Origin: Sphingomonas mollis
GTDB lineage: Bacteria > Pseudomonadota > Alphaproteobacteria > Sphingomonadales > Sphingomonadaceae
DNA length: 64,000 bases
Assembly (NCBI RefSeq): GCF_016427505.1
Contig: NZ_JAELXS010000006.1
Span: forward strand, 217,971 to 281,970
Reading direction: 5' to 3'
Below, piece after piece: positions 16,364 through 25,900 of the stretch (position 1 is its first letter; the number at the start of each line of letters is the position of its first letter). The notes under the pieces are model-generated. The model did not search any database. It was not told where the DNA came from and saw only the letters and a program-made list of their open reading frames with translations. Made by a program: the position numbers and the translations under genes.

Positions 16364-17128
16364 TCATCCGGCGCGGCGGAGGGCGCCGACGCTGGTGATG
16401 AAGGCCCAGACTTCGGGCGGGAAGGGCGGTTGCTGTTCGCCCTTCCAGCTATCCATGTCGTCGTACATGCGGGTGACGCCGGTCATCATCGCGGGCGTCG
16501 CGATGCTGGTGAACGGGGCGAGCAGCGCCTGCCATTCGTCGAAGAAGGCGCCGGCCCGATCGCTGGCGGGATCGAGCGGTAACGCCGCCTCGATCCGCGT
16601 GGCGAGGTCGGTCCACTGGGTGGAATAGGCCGCCTGATCGAACCCCTCGGGCATCGCCGGGGCGGTGCGGGCGAAATCGGCCCTGGCTTCGTCGGACAGA
16701 TAGCGGTCGAATACCGCCTGCCAGTTCTGTTGGGTCATCGTCGTGTCTCCTTGTCTGATGAGCGAGCAAAGGGTCGCGACGTCGATCGGCTCGCGGCGAT
16801 CGAGGCGGGACTGAACGGAGAGGAGGAGGGCGCGGGCCTCGGCGATCTCGGCAGCGCGCGTGTCGATCGCGGCCAGTTGCGCGGCGATCAGGCGGGCGAG
16901 ATCGACGTGGCGGTCGCCGAGCAGGCCGGCGATCTGCGTCAGGGTAAACCCCGCCCGCTTCAGCGCGACGACGGCATGAAGCCGGGCAAGCTCGCCGCGG
17001 CCATAGATGCGGCGCCTGCCGGCGGTGCGCAGCGGCCGGACCAGCCCGCGCGCTTCGTAGAACCGCAGCGCGCGGGGGGTAAGGCCGGTGGCCGATGCCA
17101 CTGCGGTAATGTCGATCGTCTCTGCCAT
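16364..17128 (-). CDS. MerR family regulator with TipAS-like effector domain
   Basis: 254 residues. The N-terminal MerR winged helix is clear: AVASATGLTPRALRFYEARG, GRRRIYGRGELARL, then a coiled dimerisation helix (about residues 75-110). The C-terminal 120 residues (FDRYLSDEARADFA, MPEGFDQAAYSTQW, ATPAMMTGVTRMYDD) look like the TipAS antibiotic-recognition fold. Such regulators sense peptide antibiotics or other hydrophobic ligands and activate drug-response genes. No metal-binding Cys are present. Targets are not shown by the context. Confidence 0.87.
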   Translation of the reverse strand: MAETIDITAVASATGLTPRALRFYEARGLVRPLRTAGRRRIYGRGELARLHAVVALKRAGFTLTQIAGLLGDRHVDLARLIAAQLAAIDTRAAEIAEARALLLSVQSRLDRREPIDVATLCSLIRQGDTTMTQQNWQAVFDRYLSDEARADFARTAPAMPEGFDQAAYSTQWTDLATRIEAALPLDPASDRAGAFFDEWQALLAPFTSIATPAMMTGVTRMYDDMDSWKGEQQPPFPPEVWAFITSVGALRRAG

Positions 17129-17173
17129 GAAACGGTCGATAGCGGTTGACGCAACGTCAACCGCAAGCGGAAT

Positions 17174-18433
17174 TCAGCTGATGAGCAATCCCGCCAGCGC
17201 CGCCGACATCAGGTTGGCGAGGCTGCCCGCCACCAGCGCGCGGATGCCCAGCCGGGCGATCTGCGGGCGCTGATTGGGGGCGAGGCTGCCTGTCACCGCC
17301 ATCTGGATCGCGATCGACGAGAAATTGGCGAAACCGCACAGCGCGAAGGTGACGACTGCGACGGTGCGTGGCGACAGGACGGCGGCCTGTTTGCCGAGGT
17401 CGATATAGGCGACGAATTCGTTCAGGACGATCTTCTGGCCGAACAGGCCGCCGGCGATCCCCGCCTCGCTCCACGGGATGTTGAGGAGGAACATCACCGG
17501 CGCGAAGACATAGCCGAGCAGTCCCTGGAACGAGAGATCGGCGATCCCGAACCAGTGGCCGAATCCGCCGAGCAGGCCGTTGGCGAGCGCCACCAGCGCC
17601 ACGAAGGCCAGCACCATCGCACCGACGGCGACGGCCAGCTTCACGCCGGTCTGTGCGCCTTGCGCTGCCGCCATGATGATGTTGGCGGGCTTTTCCTCGT
17701 CATGGCTCGCCTCGGCGATGGCGATCTTCTCGTCCTCGATATTGTCGCCGAGCGGCAACTGGCCTTCGGGCGTTTCGGCGCGGTCGGGCATGATGATCTT
17801 GGCCATCAGGATGCCGCCGGGCGCGGCCATGAAGCTGGCGGCGAGCAGATATTCGATCGAGATGCCCATCGATGCATAGGCGGCGAGGATCGTGCCGGCG
17901 ACGCCGGCCATGCCGCTGGTCATCACCGTGAACAGCTGCGCCGGCGTCAGCCCCGCCAGATAGGGTCGGATGACGAGCGGCGATTCGGACTGGCCGACGA
18001 AGACGTTGGCCGCCGCGCAGAGCGATTCGACCTTCGAGACGCCGATCACCTTTTCGATGCCGCCGCCCAGCCAGCGCACGACCAGTTGCATGATGCCGAG
18101 ATAATAGAGGATCGAGACGAGGGCGGCGAAGAAGATGATGACCGGCAGCGCCTGGATCGCGAAATTACGGCCGAGCGGATCGCTCGCCAGCGCCCCGAAC
18201 AGGAACGAGGTGCCGGCATTGGCATAGCCGAGCAGATTGGCGACCCCGCCCGACATCCATTGCAGCACATGCTTGCCCCACGGCACGTAGAGCACGAGCA
18301 CCGCGATCCCCGCCTGCAACGCGAAGGCCGAGCCGACGACGCGCAGCCGGATCGACCGGCGATCGACCGACAGGACATAGGCGATGCCGAGGATGACGAG
18401 AATGCCGGCGATGCCGATCAGGAAACGGCTCAC
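17174..18433 (-). CDS. Concentrative nucleoside transporter (CNT/NupC family)
   Basis: 419 residues from a GTG at 18433 with GGAAG upstream; the earlier in-frame ATG adds a charged, non-homologous leader. About ten hydrophobic helices. The CNT signatures are present: [17 protein letters not shown] in the central re-entrant region and [14 protein letters not shown] near the C-terminus. Imports nucleosides with H+ or Na+. Divergent from the yhhQ gene; the 160-bp gap between them contains direct repeats of GAAAGTCACG. Confidence 0.92.
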   Translation of the reverse strand: MSRFLIGIAGILVILGIAYVLSVDRRSIRLRVVGSAFALQAGIAVLVLYVPWGKHVLQWMSGGVANLLGYANAGTSFLFGALASDPLGRNFAIQALPVIIFFAALVSILYYLGIMQLVVRWLGGGIEKVIGVSKVESLCAAANVFVGQSESPLVIRPYLAGLTPAQLFTVMTSGMAGVAGTILAAYASMGISIEYLLAASFMAAPGGILMAKIIMPDRAETPEGQLPLGDNIEDEKIAIAEASHDEEKPANIIMAAAQGAQTGVKLAVAVGAMVLAFVALVALANGLLGGFGHWFGIADLSFQGLLGYVFAPVMFLLNIPWSEAGIAGGLFGQKIVLNEFVAYIDLGKQAAVLSPRTVAVVTFALCGFANFSSIAIQMAVTGSLAPNQRPQIARLGIRALVAGSLANLMSAALAGLLIS

Positions 18434-18596
18434 CGGTGGCTTCCTGCCGAAAAGAAAGTCACGAAAGTCACGCCAAACGACCCCTTCTTCGGGCAAAACG
18501 CCCGTCCCATCCCCGGTTCAACCCGGCCACTCACCATAAAATGCGCAAAGAGGACAGCCGATTGTGCATCCGCGAAGCCGGCGCTAGCGTCCGGCG

Positions 18597-19265
18597 ATGG
18601 AAACCCCCGCCGCGCCTGCGCCCATGATCTCCCGCTCGCTGTTCGTCTTTTCGGTCCTGTACGGCGGCATGGTGTGCATCGCCGGCGTGCTGGGCGTGAA
18701 GCAGGTCGCGCTGGGGCCGCTGGCAGTGGAGGCGGGTATCTTCGCGTTCCTGTTGCTGGTCGTCATGTCGAGCGCGATCGCCGAGCTGCATGGCCAGCGG
18801 ACCGCGACGACGCTGGTGCGGCTGGGCTTCGTGCCGTTGATCGTGTCGGCCGTGCTGATCCAGATCGTGCTGGTCCTGCCGCACGATCCGGGCATGTACC
18901 CGCCCGCGATCGATGCGTTTCCGGTGGTGGTCGGGCAGAGTTCGCGGATGATGCTGGCGGGGCTGGTGTCGTACGGCATCTCGCAGACGCTGAACGTGCT
19001 GATCTTCGCCAAACTGTCCGGCGCGGGCGGCGCGGCGGGCGGCGGGCGGCTGGTGTGGCTGCGCGGGATGATCGCCAGCATCGTCAGCCAGGTCGTCGAT
19101 ACGGTGTTGTTCATCACCATCTCGTTTCTGGGCGAGCGGCCGATCGTGGGACTGATGGCCGGGCAGATGCTGACCAAGGTCGTGCTGTCGATCGTGCTGG
19201 TGCCGCCGGCGATCTATCTGTTCGTGGGCATCGGGCGGCGGCTGGATCGTACGCCATCAGCATAG
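18597..19265 (+). CDS. Queuosine precursor transporter YhhQ family
   Basis: 222 residues with six hydrophobic segments. The family motif around residue 60 (SSAIAELHGQRTATTLVR) and the C-terminal ASIVSQVVDTVLFITISFLG match the VUT/YhhQ transporters that import 7-cyano-7-deazaguanine or preQ1 for queuosine tRNA modification. ATG 18597 is used; MISRSL nine codons later is an alternative. I looked for a preQ1 riboswitch in the leader and saw none. Confidence 0.87.
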   Translation: METPAAPAPMISRSLFVFSVLYGGMVCIAGVLGVKQVALGPLAVEAGIFAFLLLVVMSSAIAELHGQRTATTLVRLGFVPLIVSAVLIQIVLVLPHDPGMYPPAIDAFPVVVGQSSRMMLAGLVSYGISQTLNVLIFAKLSGAGGAAGGGRLVWLRGMIASIVSQVVDTVLFITISFLGERPIVGLMAGQMLTKVVLSIVLVPPAIYLFVGIGRRLDRTPSA

Positions 19266-19316
19266 TGCCGTGCAGGCGGGGTGACGGCGGGGGCGGGCAC
19301 CGCTAAAGGCGCGGCC

Positions 19317-20231
19317 ATGACCAGTCATGCTCCCGATCCGGCCCTCCTCGCCAAGGCGGAAACGCTGACCGAGGCGCTGCCGTACCTGCAACGCTATGCC
19401 GGCCAGACGTTCGTCGTGAAATATGGCGGCCACGCGATGGGCGACCCGGAATTGCAGCGCGATTTCGCCGAGGACGTGGTGCTGCTGAAGGCGGTCGGCA
19501 TCAACCCCGTCGTCGTCCATGGCGGCGGCCCGCAGATCGGCGCGATGCTGAAGCGGCTGGGTGTCGAATCGCGCTTCGTGAACGGCCTGCGCGTGACCGA
19601 CAAGGAAACCGCGCAGATCGCCGAGATGGTTCTGGCGGGATCGATCAACAAGGATATCGTCGGCTGGATCGGCCAGGCGGGTGGTCGCGCGGTCGGTATC
19701 TCCGGCAAGGACGCCGGACTGGTGCTGGCCGAGAAGGTCGGGCGGATGGACCCCGATCCGTTGCAGGGCATCGAGCGTCATGTCGATCTGGGCTTCGTCG
19801 GCGAGCCGATCGCGGTCGATCGCCGCATCCTCGATACGCTGTCGACCGCGGGCATCATTCCGGTGGTGGCGCCGGTGGGCATCGGTGCGGACGGGCATAC
19901 GTACAACATCAACGCCGATACGATGGCGGGGGCGATCGCGGCGGCGATGGGCGCGTCGCGGTTCTTCCTGCTGACCGACGTGGCGGGCGTGCTCGACAAG
20001 CACGGATCGCTGCTGACCGCGCTCGATCCGGTTGCGGTCGCCAAGCTGCGTGCGGACGGGACGATCACAGGGGGGATGATCCCCAAGATCGAGACGTGCG
20101 TGGCGGCGGTGCAATCGGGCGTCGATGCGGCGGTGATCCTCGACGGACGCATCCCGCATGCGATGCTGCTGGAGATTTTCACGCGGGCGGGTGCGGGGAC
20201 GCTGGTGAGCGCCAAGGCGCAGGCGCGTTAA
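19317..20231 (+). CDS. argB: Acetylglutamate kinase
   Basis: 304 residues. The kinase N-terminal [17 protein letters not shown] is followed by the substrate loop [18 protein letters not shown], then GFVGEP, then [29 protein letters not shown] and [13 protein letters not shown]. It phosphorylates N-acetyl-L-glutamate in arginine synthesis. The start at MTSHAP (19317) is chosen over an earlier in-frame ATG because homologues begin near this point. Heads a run of same-strand genes (yggT, DUF167, folD, marC). Confidence 0.96.
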   Translation: MTSHAPDPALLAKAETLTEALPYLQRYAGQTFVVKYGGHAMGDPELQRDFAEDVVLLKAVGINPVVVHGGGPQIGAMLKRLGVESRFVNGLRVTDKETAQIAEMVLAGSINKDIVGWIGQAGGRAVGISGKDAGLVLAEKVGRMDPDPLQGIERHVDLGFVGEPIAVDRRILDTLSTAGIIPVVAPVGIGADGHTYNINADTMAGAIAAAMGASRFFLLTDVAGVLDKHGSLLTALDPVAVAKLRADGTITGGMIPKIETCVAAVQSGVDAAVILDGRIPHAMLLEIFTRAGAGTLVSAKAQAR

Positions 20232-20317
20232 CCGGACGCGCACCTAATCCGGCGCAGGGCTTCTACGAGAGCCTCCGGCTCCCTATAAAGTCATCACGTC
20301 CCCACCGGAGTCATGCC

Positions 20318-20620
20318 TTGATCGCGCTTCTTCAGATCGTCCAGTTGCTGCTCAACATCGTGTGGTGGATCATCGTCGTCCAGGCGATCCTGTCGTGGTT
20401 GATCGCGTTCAACATCATCAACACGCACAGCGACTTCGTCCGCACCGTGTGGACCGCGCTCGGCCGGATGACCGAGCCGCTGTACCGGCCGATCCGCCGC
20501 ATCCTGCCCGATTTCGGGGCGCTCGACCTGTCGCCGATGATCGTGCTGCTGGTGATCTATATCCTGGGGCAGATCGTGATCCCGAACATCGCGGCGAGCT
20601 ATCTCAGCGCCGCTTATTGA
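20318..20620 (+). CDS. YggT family membrane protein
   Basis: 100 residues from a TTG start at 20318 with GGAG 8 nt upstream; no ATG is available in frame. Two membrane segments flank the family motif AILSWLIAFN and TEPLYRPIRRILPDFGALDLSPM. YggT proteins are linked to cation/osmotic homeostasis and cell shape in different bacteria. The pairing yggT-DUF167 is widely conserved. Confidence 0.92.
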   Translation: MIALLQIVQLLLNIVWWIIVVQAILSWLIAFNIINTHSDFVRTVWTALGRMTEPLYRPIRRILPDFGALDLSPMIVLLVIYILGQIVIPNIAASYLSAAY

Positions 20621-20627
20621 GGTTCAG

Positions 20628-20909
20628 GTGGACGGCATCGTCGTCGGCATCCGGGTGACGCCGCGCGGCGGCCGTGATGCGATCGGTGGTGGCCGGGAGG
20701 GCCGGATCGTCACCCGGCTCGCCGCCGCACCGGTCGACGGCAAGGCGAATGCGGCGCTGGTCAGCCTGATCGCCGACGCGTTCGTCGTTCCCAAGCGAGC
20801 CGTGAGCATCATCAGCGGCGAAACCGGGCGGGTGAAGCGGCTCCGGATCGCCGGCGACGCCGCTGCGCTGGCGGAAATCGCGCGCACCCTCTATGCGGCG
20901 GCGCCATGA
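20628..20909 (+). CDS. DUF167 (YggU) family protein
   Basis: 93 residues from a GTG at 20628, 7 nt after ygg[17 protein letters not shown] opening ([15 protein letters not shown]), then [16 protein letters not shown] and [15 protein letters not shown] are the DUF167 signature. Small alpha/beta cytoplasmic protein of unknown function. Its stop overlaps the folD ATG by 4 nt. Confidence 0.93.
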   Translation: MDGIVVGIRVTPRGGRDAIGGGREGRIVTRLAAAPVDGKANAALVSLIADAFVVPKRAVSIISGETGRVKRLRIAGDAAALAEIARTLYAAAP

Positions 20910-21772
20910 CCGCTACGATCATCGACGGCAAGGCGCATGCCGCCCGCCTCCGCGCCACCATCGCCACTCATGTCGCGGCCTTTCGCGAGCAGGCGGGCCG
21001 CGCGCCCGGTCTGGCCGTCGTGCTGGTCGGCGAGGACCCGGCGTCGTCGGTCTATGTGAAGAGCAAGGGCCGCGCCACGCGCGAGGCGGGAATGGAGAGC
21101 ATCGAGCATCGCCTGCCCGCCGATACCGACGATGCGACGCTACTGGCGCTGGTCGAGACGCTGAACGCCGATCCGGCGGTAGACGGCATCCTGGTGCAGT
21201 TGCCTTTGCCGAAGCATCTGGACACGCAAGCCGTGCTGCTGGCGATCGATCCCGACAAGGACGTCGATGGCTTTCACCCGGTCAATGCCGGGCGTCTCGC
21301 CACGGGGATGCCCGGCTTCGTGCCGTGCACGCCGCTCGGCTGTGTGATGTTGCTGAAGTCGGTGCTGCCCGACCTGACCGGGCTGGACGCGGTGGTGGTC
21401 GGCCGGTCGAACATCGTCGGCAAGCCGATGGCGCAGTTGCTGATCGCCGAAAGCTGCACCGTCACCGTCGCGCACAGCCGCACGCGCGATCTGCCGGCGC
21501 GGGTGCGGCAGGCGGATATCGTCGTCGCGGCGGTCGGCATCGCGAACTTCATCGAGGGCGACTGGATCAAGCCGGGCGCGACGGTGATCGACGTCGGCAT
21601 CAACCGGACCGAGGCAGGGCTGGTCGGCGATGTCGATTTCGCCGAGGCGGTCGAGGTCGCGGGTGCGATCACGCCGGTGCCGGGCGGGGTGGGACCGATG
21701 ACGATCGCCTGCCTGCTCCGCAACACCTATGTCTCGGCATGCCGCCGCGACGGTGTCGAGGCGGCGTTGTGA
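20906..21772 (+). CDS. folD: Methylene-THF dehydrogenase / methenyl-THF cyclohydrolase
   Basis: 288 residues. Catalytic N-terminal part [15 protein letters not shown] with the Lys of the cyclohydrolase site, [30 protein letters not shown], then Rossmann part [17 protein letters not shown] and the C-terminal [15 protein letters not shown]. Bifunctional one-carbon enzyme, NADP-dependent, cytoplasmic. ATG-overlap with DUF167 and a GTGA overlap with the next gene show tight co-translation. Confidence 0.96.
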   Translation: MTATIIDGKAHAARLRATIATHVAAFREQAGRAPGLAVVLVGEDPASSVYVKSKGRATREAGMESIEHRLPADTDDATLLALVETLNADPAVDGILVQLPLPKHLDTQAVLLAIDPDKDVDGFHPVNAGRLATGMPGFVPCTPLGCVMLLKSVLPDLTGLDAVVVGRSNIVGKPMAQLLIAESCTVTVAHSRTRDLPARVRQADIVVAAVGIANFIEGDWIKPGATVIDVGINRTEAGLVGDVDFAEAVEVAGAITPVPGGVGPMTIACLLRNTYVSACRRDGVEAAL

Positions 21773-22386
21773 TCGAACTCTATATCTCGTCGCTCATCAC
21801 GTTCTTCGTGGTGATCGATCCGCCGGGCTGTGCGCCGATCTATGCCGGGCTGTCGGCGGGAGCGACGCCGACAGTGCGCCGGGCTATGGCGATCCGCGCG
21901 GTCGGCGTGGCGACGGCGATCCTGCTGGTCTTCGCGCTGTTCGGCGAGGATCTGCTGAAGGGCCTGGGCATCGAACTGGCCAGTTTTCGCATCGCGGGCG
22001 GCATCATGCTGTTCCTGATCGCGCTGGAAATGGTGTTCGAAAAGCGCACGCAACGCCGCGAGGACCGCGCCGCCAACCTGTCCGCCGACGAGGTCGAGGA
22101 CGTGTCGATCTTTCCGATGGCGATGCCGATGATCGCGGGACCAGGATCGATCGCATCGGTGATGCTGCTGATGAGCCGCAACGACGGGATCGAGCGGACG
22201 GCGGTGGTGCTGGCCGCGCTGTTCACGATCCTGGCGCTGACGCTGGCGGCCCTGCTGGCGGCCGGGCCGCTGATGCGGCTGCTGGGGGCGAAGATCGAGG
22301 CGGTGATTACCCGGCTGCTCGGTGTGCTGCTGGCGGCGCTGGCGGTGCAGTTCGTGATCGACGGATTGGAAGCGACGCTGCGCTGA
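21769..22386 (+). CDS. MarC family integral membrane protein
   Basis: 205 residues from a GTG that overlaps the folD stop by 4 nt. Six hydrophobic segments; the opening [20 protein letters not shown] and the central [18 protein letters not shown] are the MarC/YhcE family hallmarks. Despite the name, MarC is not an established multidrug-resistance factor; function unknown. Last gene of the argB-marC run. Confidence 0.92.
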   Translation: MIELYISSLITFFVVIDPPGCAPIYAGLSAGATPTVRRAMAIRAVGVATAILLVFALFGEDLLKGLGIELASFRIAGGIMLFLIALEMVFEKRTQRREDRAANLSADEVEDVSIFPMAMPMIAGPGSIASVMLLMSRNDGIERTAVVLAALFTILALTLAALLAAGPLMRLLGAKIEAVITRLLGVLLAALAVQFVIDGLEATLR

Positions 22387-22404
22387 ATTCCGGGCGCCGA
22401 CCTG

Positions 22405-22584
22405 TCAATGGGCCGTCACCGGTGCCAGCGTGGTGGCGCCGATCAGTTGCTCAAGCGCACCGTTTAGCGAGATGCCGACCATGTCGAGTCCCAGCGTGTC
22501 GGCCAGATCGAGCGACTGGGCGATGAGACGGGCGAGCGCGCGGCGTTGATCGGGGCGTTGATCGGGATGGGGAAGGTCTTGCAT
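22405..22584 (-). CDS. Small conserved-looking protein of 59 residues
   Basis: A 59-residue frame from ATG 22584, with AGGGCG about 6 nt upstream, ending 18 bp from the marC stop on the other strand. It reads MQDLPHPDQR, then RRALARLIAQSLDLADTLG and LDMVGISLNGALEQL, an amphipathic two-helix pattern with strong codon bias like the neighbours. No signal peptide or Cys. I do not recognise a family. Protein-like composition and the Shine-Dalgarno support a real gene. Confidence 0.6.
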   Translation of the reverse strand: MQDLPHPDQRPDQRRALARLIAQSLDLADTLGLDMVGISLNGALEQLIGATTLAPVTAH

Positions 22585-22724
22585 GGCGTCGCCCTACGCA
22601 AAAGCGGATGGTTAAGGTCCAACGAGGTGGGAAACGAACTGTTTCCTTCCCTATGGGGTACCCGCCATGTGGGCCATCATCGACAAGGACCAGCTTCGGT
22701 GCGGTGCACCCCGCCATCGTCCGA

Positions 22725-23516
22725 TCACGACGTGACGAGTGATCGTACCGTGTATGCAATCTGGTGGCCCAGCCAGGTCTGGGCGGCCGATGTCAGATGG
22801 CATCGATCATCCTGCCGTTTGTTCATGGGAATACGGTCGAGATCGGGACCGATCACGACTCCGGCATATTCCCGCGCCAACTGGTCGCGTGCATCGTCCA
22901 GCGGCTGCCATTTGGTCGGTGATTTCCGGCAGACGCTTTCACGCGTGATGATCCATGTAGCGGTCGGATCGACCGATATCAGCCGGCGAAGCTGGGCAAG
23001 ATACCGGGCCGCCGGGTCCCGCAGCCCGGCGTTGGTTTCACCTTGCATGAATATGATGATCGGGTCGGGATAGCCCGTCGCCTTCATCGCGGCGAGTGTC
23101 CGACGAACCTTCGCCATCTGTTCGGACGTGGTCCATTGTTCGATGGCGGAACCCGAGATCGCGATATTGGCGATGACCGACGGGTGGCCAAGCGCATCGG
23201 CGAACGCGGGCCAGATCGATCCGCTGCGTCCGGTGGTTCCCGGCATGGGGTCCATCAACGAATAGCAGTCGCCGTCATCAAAGGCGTACGCCGTGGCGGT
23301 TGGCCGGTGACGCTCCACACCCGTATTCGATGCATGCGATTGACCGATGACCAGAAATGCCTGCGCCGATGACGGACACGGTACCGATACCTTTGGCAGG
23401 CCGGTAACGATCTGCGTCCAGCCACGGGTGGAAATCTGATATACCAGAAAGGCGACGAGCGAGAGTATGAACGCTCCAGCCAGCGTCAGCGCGACTGATT
23501 TGCGTGATACGATCAT
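22725..23516 (-). CDS. SGNH-type carbohydrate esterase (SASA-like), membrane-anchored
   Basis: 263 residues. One N-terminal membrane segment (VALTLAGAFILSLVAFLVY) anchors a periplasmic domain. Catalytic blocks of the SGNH/SASA type are VIGQSHASN (nucleophile Ser), IANIAISGSAI, FMQGETNA (oxyanion Asn) and the C-terminal DDRCHLTSAAQ (His). Such enzymes deacetylate sialic acid or other acetylated sugars, so surface-glycan modification is inferred. Neighbours are glycan genes. Base composition is slightly lower in GC than the flanks. Confidence 0.78.
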   Translation of the reverse strand: MIVSRKSVALTLAGAFILSLVAFLVYQISTRGWTQIVTGLPKVSVPCPSSAQAFLVIGQSHASNTGVERHRPTATAYAFDDGDCYSLMDPMPGTTGRSGSIWPAFADALGHPSVIANIAISGSAIEQWTTSEQMAKVRRTLAAMKATGYPDPIIIFMQGETNAGLRDPAARYLAQLRRLISVDPTATWIITRESVCRKSPTKWQPLDDARDQLAREYAGVVIGPDLDRIPMNKRQDDRCHLTSAAQTWLGHQIAYTVRSLVTS

Positions 23517-23617
23517 GTGAATGTCGGTATCACCTCGATGACCTGGTCATCGGAGAACAACATCCGGCGTGGATGGTTCAATTGCCGCATCGATCCGACA
23601 TGATGCAGCGTTGCGGC

Positions 23618-25402
23618 TCAACTGATCCGATACAGCTTGTACGGTGCGCCGCGCGGCAGCGGCAACGGCGTCAGCCAGTCGAACGACCCCCGTCGCGCCA
23701 GTTGGTCGTAGAAGCCGCCGGGGTTGCGGGCGCGGTAGATCGTCGATTCGCTCATGTTCGGGCAGACCAGCAACAGGGTCGCGCGGTGCCGCTTCATAAT
23801 GGCGTGCGCCTGATCCGGCGAGCGGCTGAAGGCGTGCTGCACGTCGAGGATCGCGTCGCCGTTGCGATGATAGGGGCCGGCGATCGCATCGTGATGCGTG
23901 ATGGTGATAAGGCGCGGGCCGAGATCGACGAAGGTGAAGACGGTGGCGGCCGGATAGCGGTTGAGCGTCAGCAGGCGCGAGGTGCGCATGCACTCGCCCG
24001 TCGCGGCGTTGACGCGGCGGGTATAAGCGCTCGGCCGGTCGATCGGCAGCCAGCGGATGACCCAGCCGGCGAACAGGCCGGACACGAGCATGAACGCCGT
24101 CACGGTTCCCACTACCCGCACGACGGGCTTGGGATGGCCGAGCAGCCACGGCAGGATCAGGGCGGCCAGCGCCACCGCGCCAGGGATCGCCAGCAACGCC
24201 GCCGCCGGGCCGGCGCGCGCCTGCCAGAACAGCATGGCGACCGCGAAACAGGTGAACAGCGTCACCGCGACCCAGCCGATCAGCGCCGGCGTCCGCCGCG
24301 CGCGCCATGTGCCGACGAACGCGCCGATCAGGCCGATGACCGGCAGCGTGGCGATCGGGAATGCGACGCGGAAGGGATGGGCATAGAGCGGCTTGGCCTC
24401 GCGTACATTGGCGAGCCAGGTGCGGACGAGTTCGGGCGACACCTGTTCGGGCCGGCCGAGGCATTGCGGGAAAAACGATGCGAAGCCGACCGCGATGATC
24501 CCGCCCGCCGCCACGGCCAGCGCGAGCCGCACGATCACCGATCGCGGCGACAGATAGGACAGGACGAACAGCAGCACGCCGGCCGCGATCAGAACGCTCA
24601 GCCATACCGGCGTCAGCGCGTCGCAGCGCATTGCCCAGTTGGCGCGCGACGCGAACAGCGCGAACCCTGCCGCGCCGCCGCCGCCCAGCGTGATGGCGTA
24701 GATTTCCAGCCGCCGCTCCTCGCGCCGGTCCCATACCCAGCGCAGCGTCAGGATGGCGCCCGCCATCGCGCAATAGGGCAGCATCTCCAGCCCGATCGAC
24801 AGCGACATCGCGCTGGCGAGGCCGACGAGCGCGCCGCCGCAACCGGTGCGCGGATCGCACAGGCCGGCGACGGTCACCGCCAGACAGGCGAGCTGCCAGC
24901 CGTGATGATCGATGCGTTCGGGCATGAACATCAGCATCGTCGTCGTGGCGCTCATCACCAGAAAGATCAGCGCCAGCGGCCAGGCGATCGGCCCGACCAG
25001 CCGGCGGACGGTGGCGGCCAGCGCCATCATCGCGACGCCCAGCGGCAACAGCGGTGCGATGCCGCAGGCCAGCCGCTCCGCCCAGCTCGGGGACATGAAG
25101 TGGCGGAACAGCAGGATCAGTCCCGCGATCGGCAGATCGACGATGTGGCTCCAGTGGATGTCGAAGCCGGCCGGCGGGTTCATCCGGTACTGGCGCAGGT
25201 CGTACCAGTCCTGCCCGGCCATCCACGCGCGCACCTGCATCAGGCGCATATTGTCGTCGGTGTCGCCCAGCGACAGCCAGCGGATCGCGCTCCAGCGGTC
25301 GAACACGAACCAGGCGGACACCGCGATCCACGCGATCAGCACGAACGCGACCCAGCGGCGATCCAGTTCCCGCTTCAGACCGGGGACACCATCCAGAATC
25401 AA
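23618..25402 (-). CDS. Polytopic GT-C-like glycosyltransferase
   Basis: 594 residues from a TTG at 25402 preceded by GGGGAAA; the frame is open upstream to an ATG at 25474. About 11-12 membrane helices. The first periplasmic loop GDTDDNMRLMQVRAWMAGQ then NPPAGFDIHWSHIVDLP, and FMPERIDHHGWQ, resemble the acidic first loop of STT3/PMT-type GT-C enzymes. Sphingomonad homologues are sometimes named AcrB-like, which the topology does not support. The C-terminal part is soluble. Divergent from gtrA by 75 bp. Lipid-linked sugar transfer in the periplasm is inferred. Confidence 0.72.
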   Translation of the reverse strand: MILDGVPGLKRELDRRWVAFVLIAWIAVSAWFVFDRWSAIRWLSLGDTDDNMRLMQVRAWMAGQDWYDLRQYRMNPPAGFDIHWSHIVDLPIAGLILLFRHFMSPSWAERLACGIAPLLPLGVAMMALAATVRRLVGPIAWPLALIFLVMSATTTMLMFMPERIDHHGWQLACLAVTVAGLCDPRTGCGGALVGLASAMSLSIGLEMLPYCAMAGAILTLRWVWDRREERRLEIYAITLGGGGAAGFALFASRANWAMRCDALTPVWLSVLIAAGVLLFVLSYLSPRSVIVRLALAVAAGGIIAVGFASFFPQCLGRPEQVSPELVRTWLANVREAKPLYAHPFRVAFPIATLPVIGLIGAFVGTWRARRTPALIGWVAVTLFTCFAVAMLFWQARAGPAAALLAIPGAVALAALILPWLLGHPKPVVRVVGTVTAFMLVSGLFAGWVIRWLPIDRPSAYTRRVNAATGECMRTSRLLTLNRYPAATVFTFVDLGPRLITITHHDAIAGPYHRNGDAILDVQHAFSRSPDQAHAIMKRHRATLLLVCPNMSESTIYRARNPGGFYDQLARRGSFDWLTPLPLPRGAPYKLYRIS

Positions 25403-25477
25403 AATGCTTTCCCCTTGTCCGTACGCGTTATAGACGCCGGGGCTCCGCTCTAGGGCGAGCGAGGCAAAGGGCAAGCG

Positions 25478-25897
25478 GTGGCGGCACTATCAAAGCTGGA
25501 TGATTGGCGGCGCAGCGAGGTCTTCGGACAGCTGGTCCGCTTTGCCATCGCCGGGGGGATCACCACGGCGATCTACACGGTTGTCTATTCGCCGCTCGCC
25601 AAATACCGGATCACGTCCGAACAGGTGGCCAATCTGGCCGGGTATCTGGTCGCGATGGTCTCCGGCTATCTGATTCACAGCCGCTGGAGCTTTCGCGGAC
25701 ATGGCGCGGATGCGGGGCAGACGACGAAGCGGTTCTTCGCGGTGTCGCTGGTCAGTTACGGCGCCAACACGCTGTGGGTGTGGTTGCTGACCGACGACGC
25801 GATGCTGGCGGGGCCGTGGTGGTGGCCGCTGGTCCCGGTGCTGTTCGTGACGCCGCTCGTCACCTTCATGCTGAACCGCCTCTGGGTGTTTGCCTGA
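25478..25897 (+). CDS. GtrA family membrane protein
   Basis: 139 residues from a GTG, four membrane helices. The opening LVRFAIAGGITTAIYTVVY and middle NLAGYLVAMVSGYLIHSRWSF followed by PLVTFMLNRLWVF define the GtrA/DPMS3 family, thought to flip undecaprenyl-phosphate-linked sugars. The methyltransferase follows after 3 nt. With the GtrB-like GT2 at 27619 and the GT-C at 25402 it gives all the parts of a Gtr-type system. Confidence 0.93.
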   Translation: MAALSKLDDWRRSEVFGQLVRFAIAGGITTAIYTVVYSPLAKYRITSEQVANLAGYLVAMVSGYLIHSRWSFRGHGADAGQTTKRFFAVSLVSYGANTLWVWLLTDDAMLAGPWWWPLVPVLFVTPLVTFMLNRLWVFA

Positions 25898-25900
25898 GCC

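Noticed and set aside
18434..18596. preQ1 riboswitch before yhhQ
   Set aside because: No pseudoknot pattern or adenine-rich tail could be found by eye.
23618..25402. AcrB-type efflux pump
   Set aside because: Similar sphingomonad proteins are sometimes called AcrB-like, but it is half the length, has no porter domains and has a GT-C-like first loop.
23504..25453. A 649-codon plus-strand frame
   Set aside because: Antisense shadow of the GT-C gene; repetitive Arg/Gln/Asp composition.
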